Origin: Mytilus galloprovincialis
Taxonomy: Eukaryota > Mollusca > Bivalvia > Mytilida > Mytilidae
Assembly: GCF_965363235.1 (NCBI RefSeq)
Contig: NC_134849.1
Coordinates: 62,763,122-62,827,121, forward strand
DNA length: 64,000 nucleotides
Direction of reading: 5' to 3'
The notes under the pieces were generated by a model. It did not search any database. It was not told the DNA's origin and was given only the letters and a program-made list of their open reading frames with translations. This document shows positions 37,401 to 48,079 of the stretch, piece by piece. Each line of letters begins with the position of its first letter. Position 1 is the first letter of the stretch. Position numbers and translations under genes: made by a program.

Positions 37401-40400
37401 TTATTTAGTATTAATTGTCATCAGGAATCGAGGGAGGGCCTTTAAAAGGGTTATAAAAAGAAGAAATTAAATTAATTTCCCATTTAATGTCTTCGATTGA
37501 TGGCTGTTTTGCTAACGAATGTGTCTGTATTGAATTTCTATGAAGTGACTTTAATTAGCAGAACAAATATTGACCATGCATAATTAAAATGGGATTGCAC
37601 AGAATTCTAAAGGCTTTGTTTCACAGTTTCGACTCAATTCGCATAGACTTAATGCTTCTTTTTGAAAAGGTGTTCTAACCCACGGAATACCATGAAATGG
37701 TCACATAGTTAACGATACGGAAAGTGGAGGGGTGTTAACGATACGGAAAGTGGAGGGGTGTTTCCGCTCATGCAAAAGGACGCGAGTAGCTATAGTTATA
37801 TATGACTGATTCTGGTTTACGATCTTAAAGTAGAAATAAAATATTGAAATTATGTCTCTGAGTCTCTTGCTATCGTAGAAGCATAATGGCAATACGTTCA
37901 ACTCTCAATCATTGTCCCAGTGTCATTTTATCACAATACTGGTAAATACTTCATTTTAAAAATAAATAAGATGTGTGCTCTTCAACATCGATATCGTAGT
38001 TTATTTGGCACTTTTTTTACATTTATGATTCGAGTGTCATTGATGTAGACGAAACACGAGTGTGGCGTTACAAATTTTAATCCTGATATCTGTGATCAAG
38101 TTAATTTGCATTATTTGTCACATGGTGCACCAAATCATTAGACGCTGTATTCGTTTAAGGGCATTGTTTTCAATCTCATCATATTCTTATAAAACTAAGA
38201 ATAATTCAGTCACTCCCAACAATCTATCTCAGAGTCTTCTACTTGCGAGCCATCAAAAGAGAAATATAACGACTGGATTATTCGGGTTAAAATCCACAAT
38301 CATAAAAGCCCATTAAAACAGTCCCTTTTCTACCCTCAGTTTCCCAAGTATCCCTTTGTTACTGCTATAATGTGTTTTGATGGATCACTTTAGTATCTGA
38401 TAAAATCGGTTATATGTTGAATTCCATTTTATAATGGCGCTAATATTGTCGATTTCACATGGATTTTTGACATTCTAGATAACATTGACAAATATGGTTC
38501 ACACGAAATCTGATTTCATTTCTGATGGTTTTAGAGATATTTGTTTGTTCATGACAAATAACCTAATTAAAAGCTAAATCGATTATATATATTTTCTACA
38601 GTTATAGAGTTCTGTTCAATTAATTGCAGGTTGCATTTACAATTTGCACTTGCAAAAGCTTTTAACAACTACAGTTCAACGAGTACACTTTTTTGAATTG
38701 TAACATTAGTATCTATATACCACTAAAGGAAAGAGACTCCTCTGAAACCATACACTGCACTTTCTAAATTTTCCTTTTGAAACAATATGTTTTCCAAAGA
38801 AAACGTCAATTTTAGAGAAAATATATAAATTCGGAGTTCCATATCGATCCCGGTGTCTTATACGCTTTCGCACATGCTCAGTCGACGTAATGCCCTCGAA
38901 ATTCAAGAAGCTCTTTAGTTTCCACACTTGCCCAATTGTACTGCGATTTCGCGGGCATCTTCAAGTTAACAAAAAAATAAAACATTATTTATTCATGAGA
39001 AAAAAAGTATATTTGAGTGTAATTGTTTTCTGACTATAACGTCGATGTTATTTTATGTATGTATAAACAGTTATTCTATCGCACTGCTATAGTCCCACGT
39101 GAAGGAGTCTATTACAGCCGATTGCATTGAGTGTGTAGATAAAGATATTATCGTTGGAAAGCTTGCTTGCAAGCTGAACCGAGAAGTCATTATTATGTTA
39201 GGTAAACTTTTCTCCTTTAAGAGTAGACTATAGACATACAGATAACCAATCTGTCTATCTGTAGGACTAGGATACTTCGAAAGGAGGGTATTATACCTTA
39301 CATAATGATGACTTCATGGTTCAGCTAGCAAGAAAGCTAACCAAAGACCATACATTTACCTACACCTCCAATGCAATGGGCTTTAAAATAAAGTTTTACT
39401 TTCCTTTTTTTTGATGTTTTGATCTATATATTTACTTATTTTTCCTAAAAGCATATTAAATAATTGGCCCTCTTGTGTATGTCAACAGTTGAAAACTTAT
39501 GTTGGAATTAACTGTTTAAACCTTTTCCAACTCTCTCGCAACCATTTCTCTTAAGTAAATTTAAAGGCAAGGTGGTGTTATGTCTATCTCGACAAATGAA
39601 CATATTGTGAATTAATATATGGCATGAGTCCGTAGCGATTTGTGGATTTTTATCCTTCAAGAACGCCGCCATTTGTAGGATTGGTATGCCTACGTACGTA
39701 ATGATTGATTGAACGATGAATAGATATTCATACTGTAATATTAGCTGTCCGCGATGAAGGTTGTGAACATTTGGACAGCCACGGTAAAACGAGGGTATAC
39801 TGGATAGGGACAGAAACTTAGCCTAGCCAAATACGGACTTACCAAAGAGTTGTTGTAAGGGTTCCTTATGTGCAGAGAGAGTGGCACTCTCTTTACGCCA
39901 GGCATTTGATCTATTGTCCCCATTCTGACCGGATGTGGCTGTGATTTGGACATTCTGCACAGCCAAATGTTATGGCGAGGTATTTAGTGCCGGTCACAGA
40001 AAGACCAATGGTTACCATATTACTATTCCCTAATTTCTTTTATTTGTGGGGAGACGTACGTCAAGAGCTATACAAAAAGCCCATCTACTTATTTTCTTTC
40101 CGATCTTTATTTATATTATGTCAATTATGTACAAGATACCTAGTACTAGTCTAAAAGTAGCTTCTACTAGTCTAAAGGTAGCTTCTTGTAGTTTATAAAA
40201 TTAATAATTACCCCTTGAAAAGCGTTCAATATAAGCTCCATGAAGAGCACCCTTCTTTTCCAGGTCTTCTCTTAGTTTGACGATGTCGGCCGACGACAAG
40301 TGGTCGAATAACTTGTCTGTCAAATCCATATAATAAAATCTTTCTGATCCATAAGACTTGGGATTTTCTGCTTTGGCATCGTAAATGGTCATGTATATTC

Positions 40401-43400
40401 CGACTTCACCTGGAAAATAAAATTGAGAATGGAAATGGGGAATGTGTAAAAGACATCAACAACCCGACCAAAGTGAATAAAACAGCCGAAGGCCATCACT
40501 GAGTCTTCAACGCAAAGAGAAAACCATGCAACCGGAGGTGGTCCACAACTTGCCCCTAAATAAAAGTGCGTACTAGTTCAGGGAAAATGGACGTCATATT
40601 AAACTCCAAGACATATAAATGAAATTTAAATTAAAAAAAAACATACAAGACTAACAAAGGCCGGGGGCTTCTGACTTGAGTCTGAAAACAAAAATGTTTT
40701 TGTCATTATTAATGATAATAGTCGCTTTGTCGTAAGAGGACAGAAATAATCCTATATTTGCTCAAAGTTTTATTACATCTATAAAAGGTCATGGTCAAAT
40801 TTAAACATGAGATATGGTATAATGCCTTTGAGACAACTGAACCAGATATTAACAAATATAGGACATCATACGGCCTTCAACAATGAGCAAATTCGCACTG
40901 CATAGTCAGCTATAAAAGGCCCCGAAATGACAAATGTAAAACAATTCAAACGAGAACACTAACGATCTAATGTATGTACAAAATAATGAACGAAGAACAA
41001 ATATATAACACAACAACAAACGACAAAGTCGACTTTGAAGTGATATCAAATCATAAATATTGATTGTCATCGAAATTAGAGCAAAATAATAAATATTTTG
41101 TATTATCATAGCCATTAGGTTTGTCTGTACCATTCAGTGTTTGTCAAATAGCTGAAATGAAATTTATTTTATTACCCGGCCACATTTCAATATTGCGATT
41201 AGCGAATATGAATACTGATACTTTATTTCTCATAAGCAAAAGCAGTATAAACAAATTCAAATCTGTCAATATAAAAGGTCGATGGTAGTGGTGGGAGGGT
41301 ATCGAAAGGGGGAGGGTGTAGGATAGGGTTTGTCAGAATGGTAATGCTACGGGTAATAAGCTTAAACATTTCACTCTACGAGGTCATTTGACAAAATATA
41401 AGTTTTAGTAGCTTATAATTAGGCTACTGGGCTCCTTTGAAGCGTATTTCTAGTAATCTAAAGAAATCAAGCTTTTTAAATTAGCTAATTGGTTCTGAAA
41501 ATAAACAGTTTTAAAGATGTTTTTTTTTTTTTTTTGCTAAGATATAATTTAAAAAAAAAAATTAGGAATAAAATTGAAAAATATTAACAGAAATATTCTT
41601 CTTTGATGAAACAAATGTAAAAAGCGAAGACAATTGCTTTTTGTAAATTTTTAGGTCGATTAGAAATAGAATGTGTCACTTTAAAATTTTATCAACCAGG
41701 ATAAATCTATAACTTATTCATTTTGCCACAAAATAAATAGTATATACATCAAATATCGAGTTACAAGATGACACATCTTAGAACATTAAATAAAGTTAAA
41801 ATTTAAAAATGACTGACAATTTATTTGCAGAAAGATCTTAGACAGATTTTTAAACTTGGCGATTGTATCGGTTTGAAAAACCCCAAATAAAAACGTTAAT
41901 TAAGTTTATATTTTGATGTATTGCATTGTACTCTGTATATTACAAATTGACTTTTCTATTGCCACATCTTGTGTCAACTTGTTTTCTATTTAAAAGTAAT
42001 TTTTATTTAACGGTTTTAAAAGTAAGCAATTAACCTATAGATAACCGTTTATTATAGGTTTTATAATTAGTTAAGATTGAAGAATAAGAAATCGACACAC
42101 CCCTATACCTTAGAGTTTTAAATATATCTTTCATTGCAATAAATAATGTCAATATAAAAGGATTAAAGTCATGCCACATTTGTATTGCATTCAATACACA
42201 AGGCTATACTTGTGTCGGTTGATTATTTTGTTGTTACTCATTTAACGTCAAGTGGCAAATATTTCAAGTACATTTATTTAATTTGGGAGGTTGTGGAGTG
42301 GCTATTACCGAATTGAGAATAATGAGGTGCTAAAATATAAAGAATAGAGAATAATGAACCAACAAAATAAAGAATAGAGAATAATGGAGGGTCAGCCCTT
42401 TCCATGTCCTAATTCTTGTCAAGCACAAACGATTACAGTAATGAAATCAGTATGTTTTACAAGATAATAGGACTGACCATTTGAAATATGGATATGAAAG
42501 ATAGGGGCAGATATGGTGTCTAACAAAGGCTACGGGCGCTGAACATTATATTTAAATTTATTCGTTCAGTTTATGTTCACTTGTGTTAATATGTCTTTTG
42601 ATTGAGTTATGACATTTCAACAGATATTGTATAGTGTGCCTTTAGTGTGTTACACTATTGTTTAAGGGAAGGGCGAAGGTTGTTACTTATTAAAACGTTA
42701 AGACAAGCTGCATTTGTTTGCACCTGTTCTCAGTCAGGAACATGGTTGTCGTGGATCATAAGTGTTTCTCGTCGTTTCTCGTTTTTTTATAGATTAGATC
42801 GTTGGTTTTCCCGTTTGAATGGTTAAACACTAGTTATGTTTATAGCTTGCTGTTCGGTTTCAGCCAAGGCTCCGTTTTTAAGACCGTACTTGCATCTATA
42901 ATGGTTAACTTTTATAAATTGTGAATTGGAATGAGATTTGTCTCATTGGCACTTATACCACATCTTCCTATATACCTATATAATAATATACTGAGCCTTT
43001 TCCAACTTTTTAGGTTGGAATATTTTAATGAAATTATTTTCTTCCTTTTTTCTAAGAAGAATTTTAGAAAAGTGCTTAGAACGCATAAGTTATACAAACT
43101 GATAATACGCATTAATCATTTTTTGATAAACAATCAACCGTTGGCTTTATCGAAATATACTGAAATGAATTCATTCCATTCTTAGCACGCAAGTTAAATG
43201 GCGTAAACAACACCCAATTGACCCATAATTGTTGAATTGATAAAGTTTTTGAAGTTTTTAAACTTCATACTTATATATTAAACATGGAAATTTAATCTCC
43301 CTTCGACATGCATGCACCTTTATAACAATTGCACTCTGAATATAAATGTGTAAGTTGCATGTTCAGGATGAGTATCCAATTTGTAATTACATGTCACAGT

Positions 43401-46400
43401 AGATATATACCAAATCCTTTAAATCATATTATAGTAATGAAAAGCCAGTCAAATCCAACTTTTAACGGAATGAATAAACACTTTGATTTTATGTATAGGT
43501 TCTTTATTGACTTTAAATGGCCTATTACGGCAAAACAAGACTATTAAATTTATAAAAAAAAGTTTTAACAAATTTTAAAAACAAATGAAGCGGAAGGGTT
43601 AAAATACTTAAGTTACTAAAAATTTAAGATTTAACCTTTTTTAAATGTTTATTAAAAAATTTGGTTAAAAGACATAAAACCAGTTATTGATCATGTACGG
43701 AGTCCTGTCAAAAACATGATATACTATATATACAATGTACGCTTGTAAAGTTAACCAGTGCACAACACCCAGTTTAAAAAAAAATAGCAATGAAAACTTA
43801 ACACTAAACAGTCCCAATAAATTTATAAATTAGAAATTATCAAAGATCCTTGGTTTTATGTCTCAGATAAATTAACCAGTACTAGCTGTTAAGGATGTAC
43901 TTAGGTGAGGTTTAGGAATTTGTTTCAAATGTTCGGACTCCTTGGTGTTTTTCCATACAATACAATGTAAAATATTTTGCCCCATAACACCCATTTATTT
44001 TTTCATATAAGACTTAATAGCTCATGAAAGGTCATTTACCAAAATTTTAGAAGATTTTTGATTTTTTTCTTTTGTTTTGAGACCCAAATAAAACCAATGC
44101 AAATATAAGGTAAAAGTCCGAGTCAGCCTTTTCCTGCCATATTTTAAATCTCAAATATCTCGAAAAGGAGGTCCATGACCTATCAATATGTTTAGCTTAT
44201 CTTTATTCTTAATTGATGCTCTACCAGCTTAAAGTATCAATTGTAATTTCTTAATTTCTTAATTTTTACCTATCCTCACCTAAGTACATCCTTAAAGCTG
44301 TTTCCAACATATTAATCCAAATAAGAAAGAATTACTTTCAAATGTTTTTTGAACAGTTATAAAGTGAACTGATTTTACAAAATGCGTAGATATTTCCACT
44401 GATTTTATCAAATTCGTCTCAATTTCAGGGATTGAAGAAAATACTAGAACTGCTGGTTATTTTACAAAATCTCTGGATTTTACAAATACCCTTCAACATA
44501 CTACTATAGTATATTTATTATAAATCGGTAAAATGGCAGTGCTCGGATAATTTCGGTTTCTCTGTGTGTGTTTTTTTTTTTTTTTTTTTTATATATTTCG
44601 AACTTTTGAAATACGTGAATCCTTGTAAGGGATACTAGCCAGGACTTGAGTCAGGAAATAGAAGAAAGGAGGCGGTTGAATAGTTTGTAACGGTACAAAA
44701 TAGATGCTAGCTTAGTTATGCCAACTTTTAGTGTCAATTTTATTTTTTACAAATCCAAAGTGGCCCGGGAGGAATAGTATGCCCTCTTATAACGCGAAAT
44801 TGTACGACCACTGGACTATGTCATGATAAAAAGCTAAGGAAATACAAGACCAATGTAGACGGATTTATAACAGTTTTTCCAAACTTTTTTCCGAATCCCA
44901 TATTTGAACTTTACAACATTGTAATATATATCTTATAATTTTTCATTAATAGATACTGTTTAAACTAAGACCGATGAAAAAATAAAGCAAATAAAAACAT
45001 TAACAGTAAAGACTGCTTATGAAATAAATGTCTCCGTGTTTCTATGTGTTAACTATAAGGCTTGAAATGTTACGTCGTTAAAACCAGACAATGACATACA
45101 CTCCACGAAAGGACGCATTCGTCTTGAGTGAAAAGTGTGTTTATGAAAAAAGTAGATGCTTATATACTTATATGAAACATAAGCCAATTAACGAGCGTGT
45201 TAAAAATTAAAAAAAAAACACACACTTTCCATATCGAGCAGATGCGGATCCAGGATAATGAAAAAAGGCGCCCGAACCAAAAATAACAAGTGAAACTGCG
45301 AGCTACTGCTCACTGATGATACCCCCGCCGCAAGTGGATAATATTAATAGTGTAAAAATATGCAAGTGTTCGGTAAACAGGAAGTTGTCGAGTGATGAAT
45401 CTGAAAACGCATCACACGGTATAGCTGACTTATAAAAATCCTGAAACCAAATTTCAGAAATCCTTGTATTGTAGTTCCTGAGAAAAATGTGACGAAAATT
45501 TTTAACTTGGTTATCATGTGTAAAATCATACAAGTGTTCGGTAAACAGGAAGTTGTCGAGTGATGAATCTGAAAACGCATCACACGGTATAGCTGACTTA
45601 TATAAATCCTGAAACCAAATTTCAGAAATCCTTGTATTGTAGTTCCTGAGAAAAATGTGACGAAAATTTTCAACTTGGCTATCATGTGTAAAATCATGCA
45701 AGTGTTCGGTAAACAGGAAGTTGTCGAGTGATGAATCTGAAAACGCATCACACGGTATAGCAGACTTATATAAATCCTGAAACCAAATTTCAGAAATCCT
45801 TGTATTGTAGTTCCTGAGAAAAATGTGACGAAAATTTTCAACTTGGCTATCATGTGTAAAATCAGACAAGTGTTCGGTAAACAGGAAGTTGTCAAGTGAT
45901 GAATCTGAAAACGCATCACACAGTATGGCTGACATATATAAATGTTGATACCAAATTACAGAAAGGGTGGATGTGTAGTTCCTGAGAAAAATGTGACGAA
46001 AGTTTCATGGGACGGACTGACTGACGGACGGACGGACGGACGGACTGATGGACGGACTGATGGACGGACAGACAGAGGTAAAACAGTATACCCCCCCTTT
46101 TTTAAAGCGGGGGTATAAAAAGTCAACGTTTTGAGTAGGATATATAAAAAGTCTATGCATGCATTGTTCATATATAAACGTTTGGAGTGGGACATGAAAA
46201 TGCAAGCATTGCCCATATATATATATGTAGCTCCAAACGGAAGGGCCTGTGCCCCCCCCCTTTTTTCCACTTAAATCAACCTCTGCTTTCGGTCTGATAG
46301 GTTATACTTGAATGAAATAATTGTTACCTTCCTTTCTGTTAAAAAACGGTAGAGATGCATCGTCTTCCTCTTTTTCCCAACTTTCCATCTTTTTCTCTGG

Positions 46401-46434
46401 TTTCTGTAACTTCCTAGAAAGACACGTATCCATT
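33850..46434 (-). CDS. Gene B: TRADD-N-like domain protein, 369 residues (4 core exons)
   Basis: Exons in transcript order are 46434-46328, 40409-40212, 36444-36208 and 34418-33850. All have AG/GT borders and all three junctions keep phase (one base carried over each time), giving 369 codons plus TAA from the ATG at 46433. Residues 1-35 are charged (Lys/Glu-rich). About 60-100 form helices (FYYMDLTDKLFDHLSSADIVKLREDLEK). About 98-172 (SRGIVLAVGFDDIGALDSLW, then QRGKL...FQDV and ILESEY..C..EL) match my recollection of the TRADD-like N-terminal domain seen in invertebrate adaptors and NTPases. About 182-369 are long helices with no domain I recognise. No signal peptide or membrane segment. Likely a cytoplasmic adaptor in death-fold or TNF-like signalling. 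The domain name is a tentative family match; the gene model is strong. Confidence 0.82.
34502..34643 (-). repeat. ATGATTGCCAATGAGACAAC dispersed repeat, copy 3
   Basis: GGGCTTTGCTCATTGTTGAA, then GGCCGTACGGTGACCTATAG and GGCTATCATACCACATCTTC: a well-preserved inverted copy in the last intron of gene B. Confidence 0.8.
35294..35400 (+). repeat. 83-bp spaced duplication (AACTCTTGGCATGGGAAA)
   Basis: AACTCTTGGCATGGGAAACTCAAG near 35295 recurs as AACTCTTGGCATGGGAAATTCAAG near 35378. Only the first 25-30 bases are shared. Confidence 0.7.
35480..36215. repeat. 51-bp minisatellite carrying copies of a splice donor
   Basis: The unit on the + strand is AAGATAATTACCTCTAGTTT, then GTATATCCCTACCACGACAA and TACGTCAAAGT, about 14-15 copies. 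On the - strand each unit reads ACTAGAG|GTAATTATCTT, the same as the donor of the gene B exon 36444-36208, which forms the last unit. Since 51 is a multiple of three, both strands hold long open frames (17-residue repeats), explaining the 269- and 219-residue frames here. They are not separate genes. Confidence 0.9.
36208..36444 (-). CDS. Gene B exon 3 (TRADD-N-like domain)
   Basis: The acceptor is ACAATTTCAG, the donor ACTAGAG|GTAATT. Two leading bases, 78 codons, one trailing base. It encodes most of the candidate TRADD-N-like fold: IVLAVGFDDIGALDSLWDLY, a central KLKTTKIVLRSKI strand, and the ILESEYNNCTNELL helix. The donor abuts the 51-bp array, whose units copy it. Confidence 0.85.
36484..36735 (-). 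pseudogene. Decoy copy of the start of gene B exon 3
   Basis: The piece 36656-36735 plus 36492-36516 matches 36382-36486 (exon 3 start, its acceptor and part of the intron). Examples are CATCAAATCCTGCAGCTATA against CATCAAATCCTACAGCTAAA, and the shared TTACAATTTCAG acceptor. On the - strand it still reads GIVIAAGFDDIGSL, then reaches stop codons. A 139-bp element (36517-36655) splits it. Confidence 0.8.
36517..36655. mobile_element. GGCGGATCCAG MITE, copy 1, with TAATGA duplication
   Basis: It starts CAGGGCGAATCCAGCC and ends CTGGATCCGCCACTG, giving inverted ends, with G-rich runs inside. It is flanked on both sides by TAATGA. The intact paralogous sequence at 36382-36486 shows the uninterrupted site, so the boundaries are exact. 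Confidence 0.85.
36660..39110. other. Gene B intron sequence without further exons
   Basis: Contains a 22-base C run at about 37027-37048 and a 26-bp direct duplication (TTAACGATACGGAAAGTGG...) at 37709-37761. Otherwise AT-rich with no supported feature. Confidence 0.45.
39117..39381. mobile_element. Foldback element (imperfect inverted repeat, about 265 bp)
   Basis: The left arm has GCCGATTGCATTGAG, AAGCTGAACCGAGAAGTCAT and TATTATGTTAGG. The right arm read inverted has GCCCATTGCATTGGAG, TAGCTGAACCATGAAGTCAT and CATTATGTAAGG. Arms are about 110 bp and imperfect. No coding sequence. Confidence 0.75.
39725..39970. repeat. Probable dispersed repeat (GGACAGCCACGG...GTGGCTGTG)
   Basis: Short inverted strings near both ends (TTTGGACAGCCAC and GTGGCTGTGATTTGGAC) and a perfect inner palindrome GAGAGAGTGGCACTCTCTTT suggest a repeat; I have some recollection of it in mussel DNA. 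The 70-residue - strand frame inside shows no domain. Confidence 0.45.
40212..40409 (-). CDS. Gene B exon 2
   Basis: The acceptor is TTATTTTCCAG, the donor CAAGGG|GTAATT. Two leading bases, 65 codons, one trailing base. It encodes GEVGIYMTIYDAKAENPKSY, then a helical stretch (DLTDKLFDHLSSADIVKLRE DLEKKG) ending in ERFSRG, which leads straight into the TRADD-N-like domain of the next exon. The helical stretch could be a divergent death-fold segment; too short to be sure. Confidence 0.83.
40421..40690 (+). repeat. GGAAATGGGGAATGTGT dispersed repeat, long copy
   Basis: GGAAATGGGGAATGTGTAAA, then ACAACCCGACCAAAGTGAAT, CAGCCGAAGGCCATCACTGA and TCCACAACTTGCCCCTAAAT. It ends near AAGGCCGGGGGCTTCTGACT. 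I recall this family from mussel sequences. It lies 12 bases from gene B exon 2. Confidence 0.75.
40811..41040 (+). repeat. ATGATTGCCAATGAGACAAC dispersed repeat, copy 4
   Basis: GATATGGTATAATGCCTTTG, then CATACGGCCTTCAACAATGA, GCATAGTCAGCTATAAAAGG and AACAACAAACGACAAAGTC. Confidence 0.8.
41050..42300. other. Gene B intron, AT-rich, nothing recognised
   Basis: Long T and A runs and no supported exon, RNA gene or repeat boundary. Confidence 0.4.
42315..42430 (+). repeat. AGAATAGAGAATAATGG dispersed repeat, short copy
   Basis: AAAGAATAGAGAATAATG occurs twice in tandem. Longer copies of the family are at 54170-54575 and 58500-58855. Confidence 0.65.
42700..42972 (-). repeat. TTGGCACTCATACCACATCTTC dispersed repeat, copy 1
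   Basis: CACCTGTTCTCAGTCAGGAA, TTTCTCGTCGTTTCTCGTTT, TTGCTGTTCGGTTTCAGCCA and CTCATTGGCACTTATACCAC match the better copy at 52764-53335. It shares its end with the ATGATTGCCAATG family, so the two are probably subfamilies. Confidence 0.78.
42985..43883. other. Gene B intron, no feature recognised
   Basis: AT-rich sequence with two short open frames (42931-43185, 43329-43547) that show no domain-like composition and no splice context. Confidence 0.4.
43891..44295. mobile_element. MITE with AAGGATGTACTTAGGTGAGG termini
   Basis: The left end AAGGATGTACTTAGGTGAGG is mirrored by CCTCACCTAAGTACATCCTT at the right. Candidate target duplication AGCTGTT at 43884-43890 and 44296-44302. Non-coding interior of about 360 bp. 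Shares TTAAGGATGT with the element at 25211-25611. Confidence 0.83.
44310..45230. other. Gene B intron, no feature recognised
   Basis: Contains a long T run near 44570-44590 and otherwise AT-rich unique-looking sequence without exon signals. Confidence 0.4.
45318..46122 (-). repeat. ATACCCCCGC dispersed repeat with 168-bp internal array
   Basis: Bounded by GATACCCCCGCCGC at the left and GCGGGGGTATAAA at the right, giving inverted ends. Inside, a 168-bp unit (CAAGTGTTCGGTAAACAGGA...) starts at 45363, 45531, 45699 and 45867, followed by a GACGGACGGACGGAC run. As 168 is a multiple of three, a 210-residue and a 191-residue frame stay open on the - strand; these are artefacts. Common bivalve repeat, here in intron 1 of gene B. 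Confidence 0.85.
46328..46434 (-). CDS. Gene B exon with core ATG (MDTCLSRK...)
   Basis: The donor is AAGGAAG|GTAACA. The last base joins the next exon to form a Gly codon. ATG at 46433 opens MDTCLSRKLQKPEKKMESWE and then an acidic stretch. An in-frame TAG lies about 13 codons upstream on genomic DNA. CTGTTAAACAG at 46435-46445 is a usable acceptor, leaving one base (A) before the ATG, so this may be an internal exon whose upstream partner is at 51279-51224. Confidence 0.75.
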
Positions 46435-46439
46435 CTGTT

Positions 46440-46880
46440 TAACAGTAGCTCAAGCCGATAACAAAAAATTGCCTATTTTCTCTAACGGTCACTAAAGCCA
46501 ATAACATAAACTATTGCCTCTTGTCGACACTGTAATAACGGTCACTAAAGGCAATAACATAAACTATTGCCTCTTGTCGACACTGTAATAACGGTCACTA
46601 AAGGCAATAACATCAAATAGTGCCTATATATTTTCTACAGTGTAGAAATTCTCTAACTAAATTCACTAAAGTCAATAACATAAACTAATTCACTAAAGTC
46701 AATAACATAAACTAATTCACTAAAGTCAATAACATAAACTATTGCTTCTTGTCGACACTGTAATAACGGTCACTAAAGGCAATAACATAAAATAGTGCCT
46801 ATTTTCTACAGTGTAGTAATGGCCACTAAAGGCAATAACATAAACTATTGCCTCCTGTCGACACTGTAATAAATAATTCG
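46440..46880. repeat. Tandem repeat next to gene B exon 1 (about 54-bp unit)
   Basis: GGTCACTAAAGGCAATAACA, then TAAACTATTGCCTCTTGTCG, then ACACTGTAATAAC recur about eight times, some shortened to 27 bp (TTCACTAAAGTCAATAACA). It begins within 10 bases of the acceptor of the core ATG exon. Confidence 0.85.
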
Positions 46881-47251
46881 TTAACACAACAAACGTTTAT
46901 TAATCACTGTCTCGTTTCTCAGTCCTAAAATAAGTTCATTTAAATGTTCCTATACATGGAGGGTCGTGCATGGAACTTTATACGACTTGAAATCAAATAT
47001 GGGGAATTAACATTGCAGGAAAACGCCTCTTTATCGGAATATAAATGGATTCACTTTCCCGTTACGACATTTAATCAGCTGATTGTTAGATTTCAGTCTA
47101 AGATTAGTGTTATTTATCGTCTATTGTTTTTTTTTGTAGATTTTTTTATAGTCTATTTGTGTTTAAAGGTTTTCTGTACTTGCAAGAAATTGTATATCTA
47201 AATTTGAATATACAATTCCTATTACTAAAAAAAAAAAAAAAAAAAAAAAAA

Positions 47252-47500
47252 GATGTGGTATGATTGCCAATGAGACAACTCTCCACAAGAGACCAACTGA
47301 CACATGCATAATTAACAACTATAGGTCACCGTACGGCCTTCAACAATGAGCAAAGCCCATACCGCATAGTCAGCTATAAAAGGCCCCGAAATGACAATGT
47401 AAAACAATTCAAACGAGAAACAAAGGCATAATTTATGTACAAAAAATTATCGAAAAACAAATATGTAACACATGAACAAACGACAACCACTGAATTAAAG
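47252..47500 (+). repeat. ATGATTGCCAATGAGACAAC dispersed repeat, copy 5
   Basis: The best preserved copy: GATGTGGTATGATTGCCAAT, CTCCACAAGAGACCAACTGA, GGTCACCGTACGGCCTTCAA and AATATGTAACACATGAACAA. It is preceded by a run of about 24 A. Confidence 0.88.
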
Positions 47501-47639
47501 GCTCGTGATTTGGAACAGGTACAGACACATAGAATATGGCATGCATATTTGTATTCTGTTAATTTATTCCCTAAATTTATTCCCTTATAGAATCGCTCTT
47601 TTTCTTACTTATATACGAGTCCATTACTCTTAAAATTAA

Positions 47640-47790
47640 ATATTCTCATCCCCAATTTGATGAAAAAATAGTATGCATATGGTCAAGCAGATGACAAAAA
47701 AAAATATTTCTGACTTAGAAAAAAAAACATACCCCCTTCCCTCTTTGAAGGTAATGGTTGCTCCCTGATAACGGTTTACATGTACATTGT
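47640..47790 (+). repeat. Fragment of the composite repeat seen at 59.3-62.2 kb
   Basis: TTTGATGAAAAAATAGTATGC, GGTCAAGCAGATGACAAAAA and CCCTTCCCTCTTTGAAGG match phrases near 59370-59430 and 60700-60745. Confidence 0.55.
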
Positions 47791-47850
47791 GACTTGAACG
47801 GATGGTTGTTTTATTAGCAGTACTCATAATCACATATTATTTCTACATAA

Positions 47851-48068
47851 ATAGTTATCAAAGGCACCAGGCTGATAATTTTGATACGCGAGACGCGCGT
47901 TTCGTCTACATAAGACTCATCAGTGACGCTCAGATCAAAATAGTTAAAGAGCCAAACAAGTATAAAGTTGAAGAACATTGAGGACCAAAAATTCCAAAAA
48001 GTTGTGCCAAATACGGCTAAGGTAATCTATGCCATGGATAAGAAAATCCCTAGTATTTCGAAGAATTT
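47851..48068 (+). repeat. AAAGGTACCAGG dispersed repeat, copy 2
   Basis: ATAGTTATCAAAGGCACCAG, GACGCGCGTTTCGTCTACAT, AAGACTCATCAGTGACGCTC, and a tail AAATACGGCTAAGGTAATCT. Confidence 0.85.
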
Positions 48069-48079
48069 TTACTTTTGCA

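Noticed and set aside
39741..39953. 70-residue - strand frame
   Set aside because: Lies in a repeat-like region with inner palindromes; no domain or splice context.
45303..45935. 210- and 191-residue - strand frames
   Set aside because: Produced by four 168-bp units of a dispersed repeat; no independent coding evidence.
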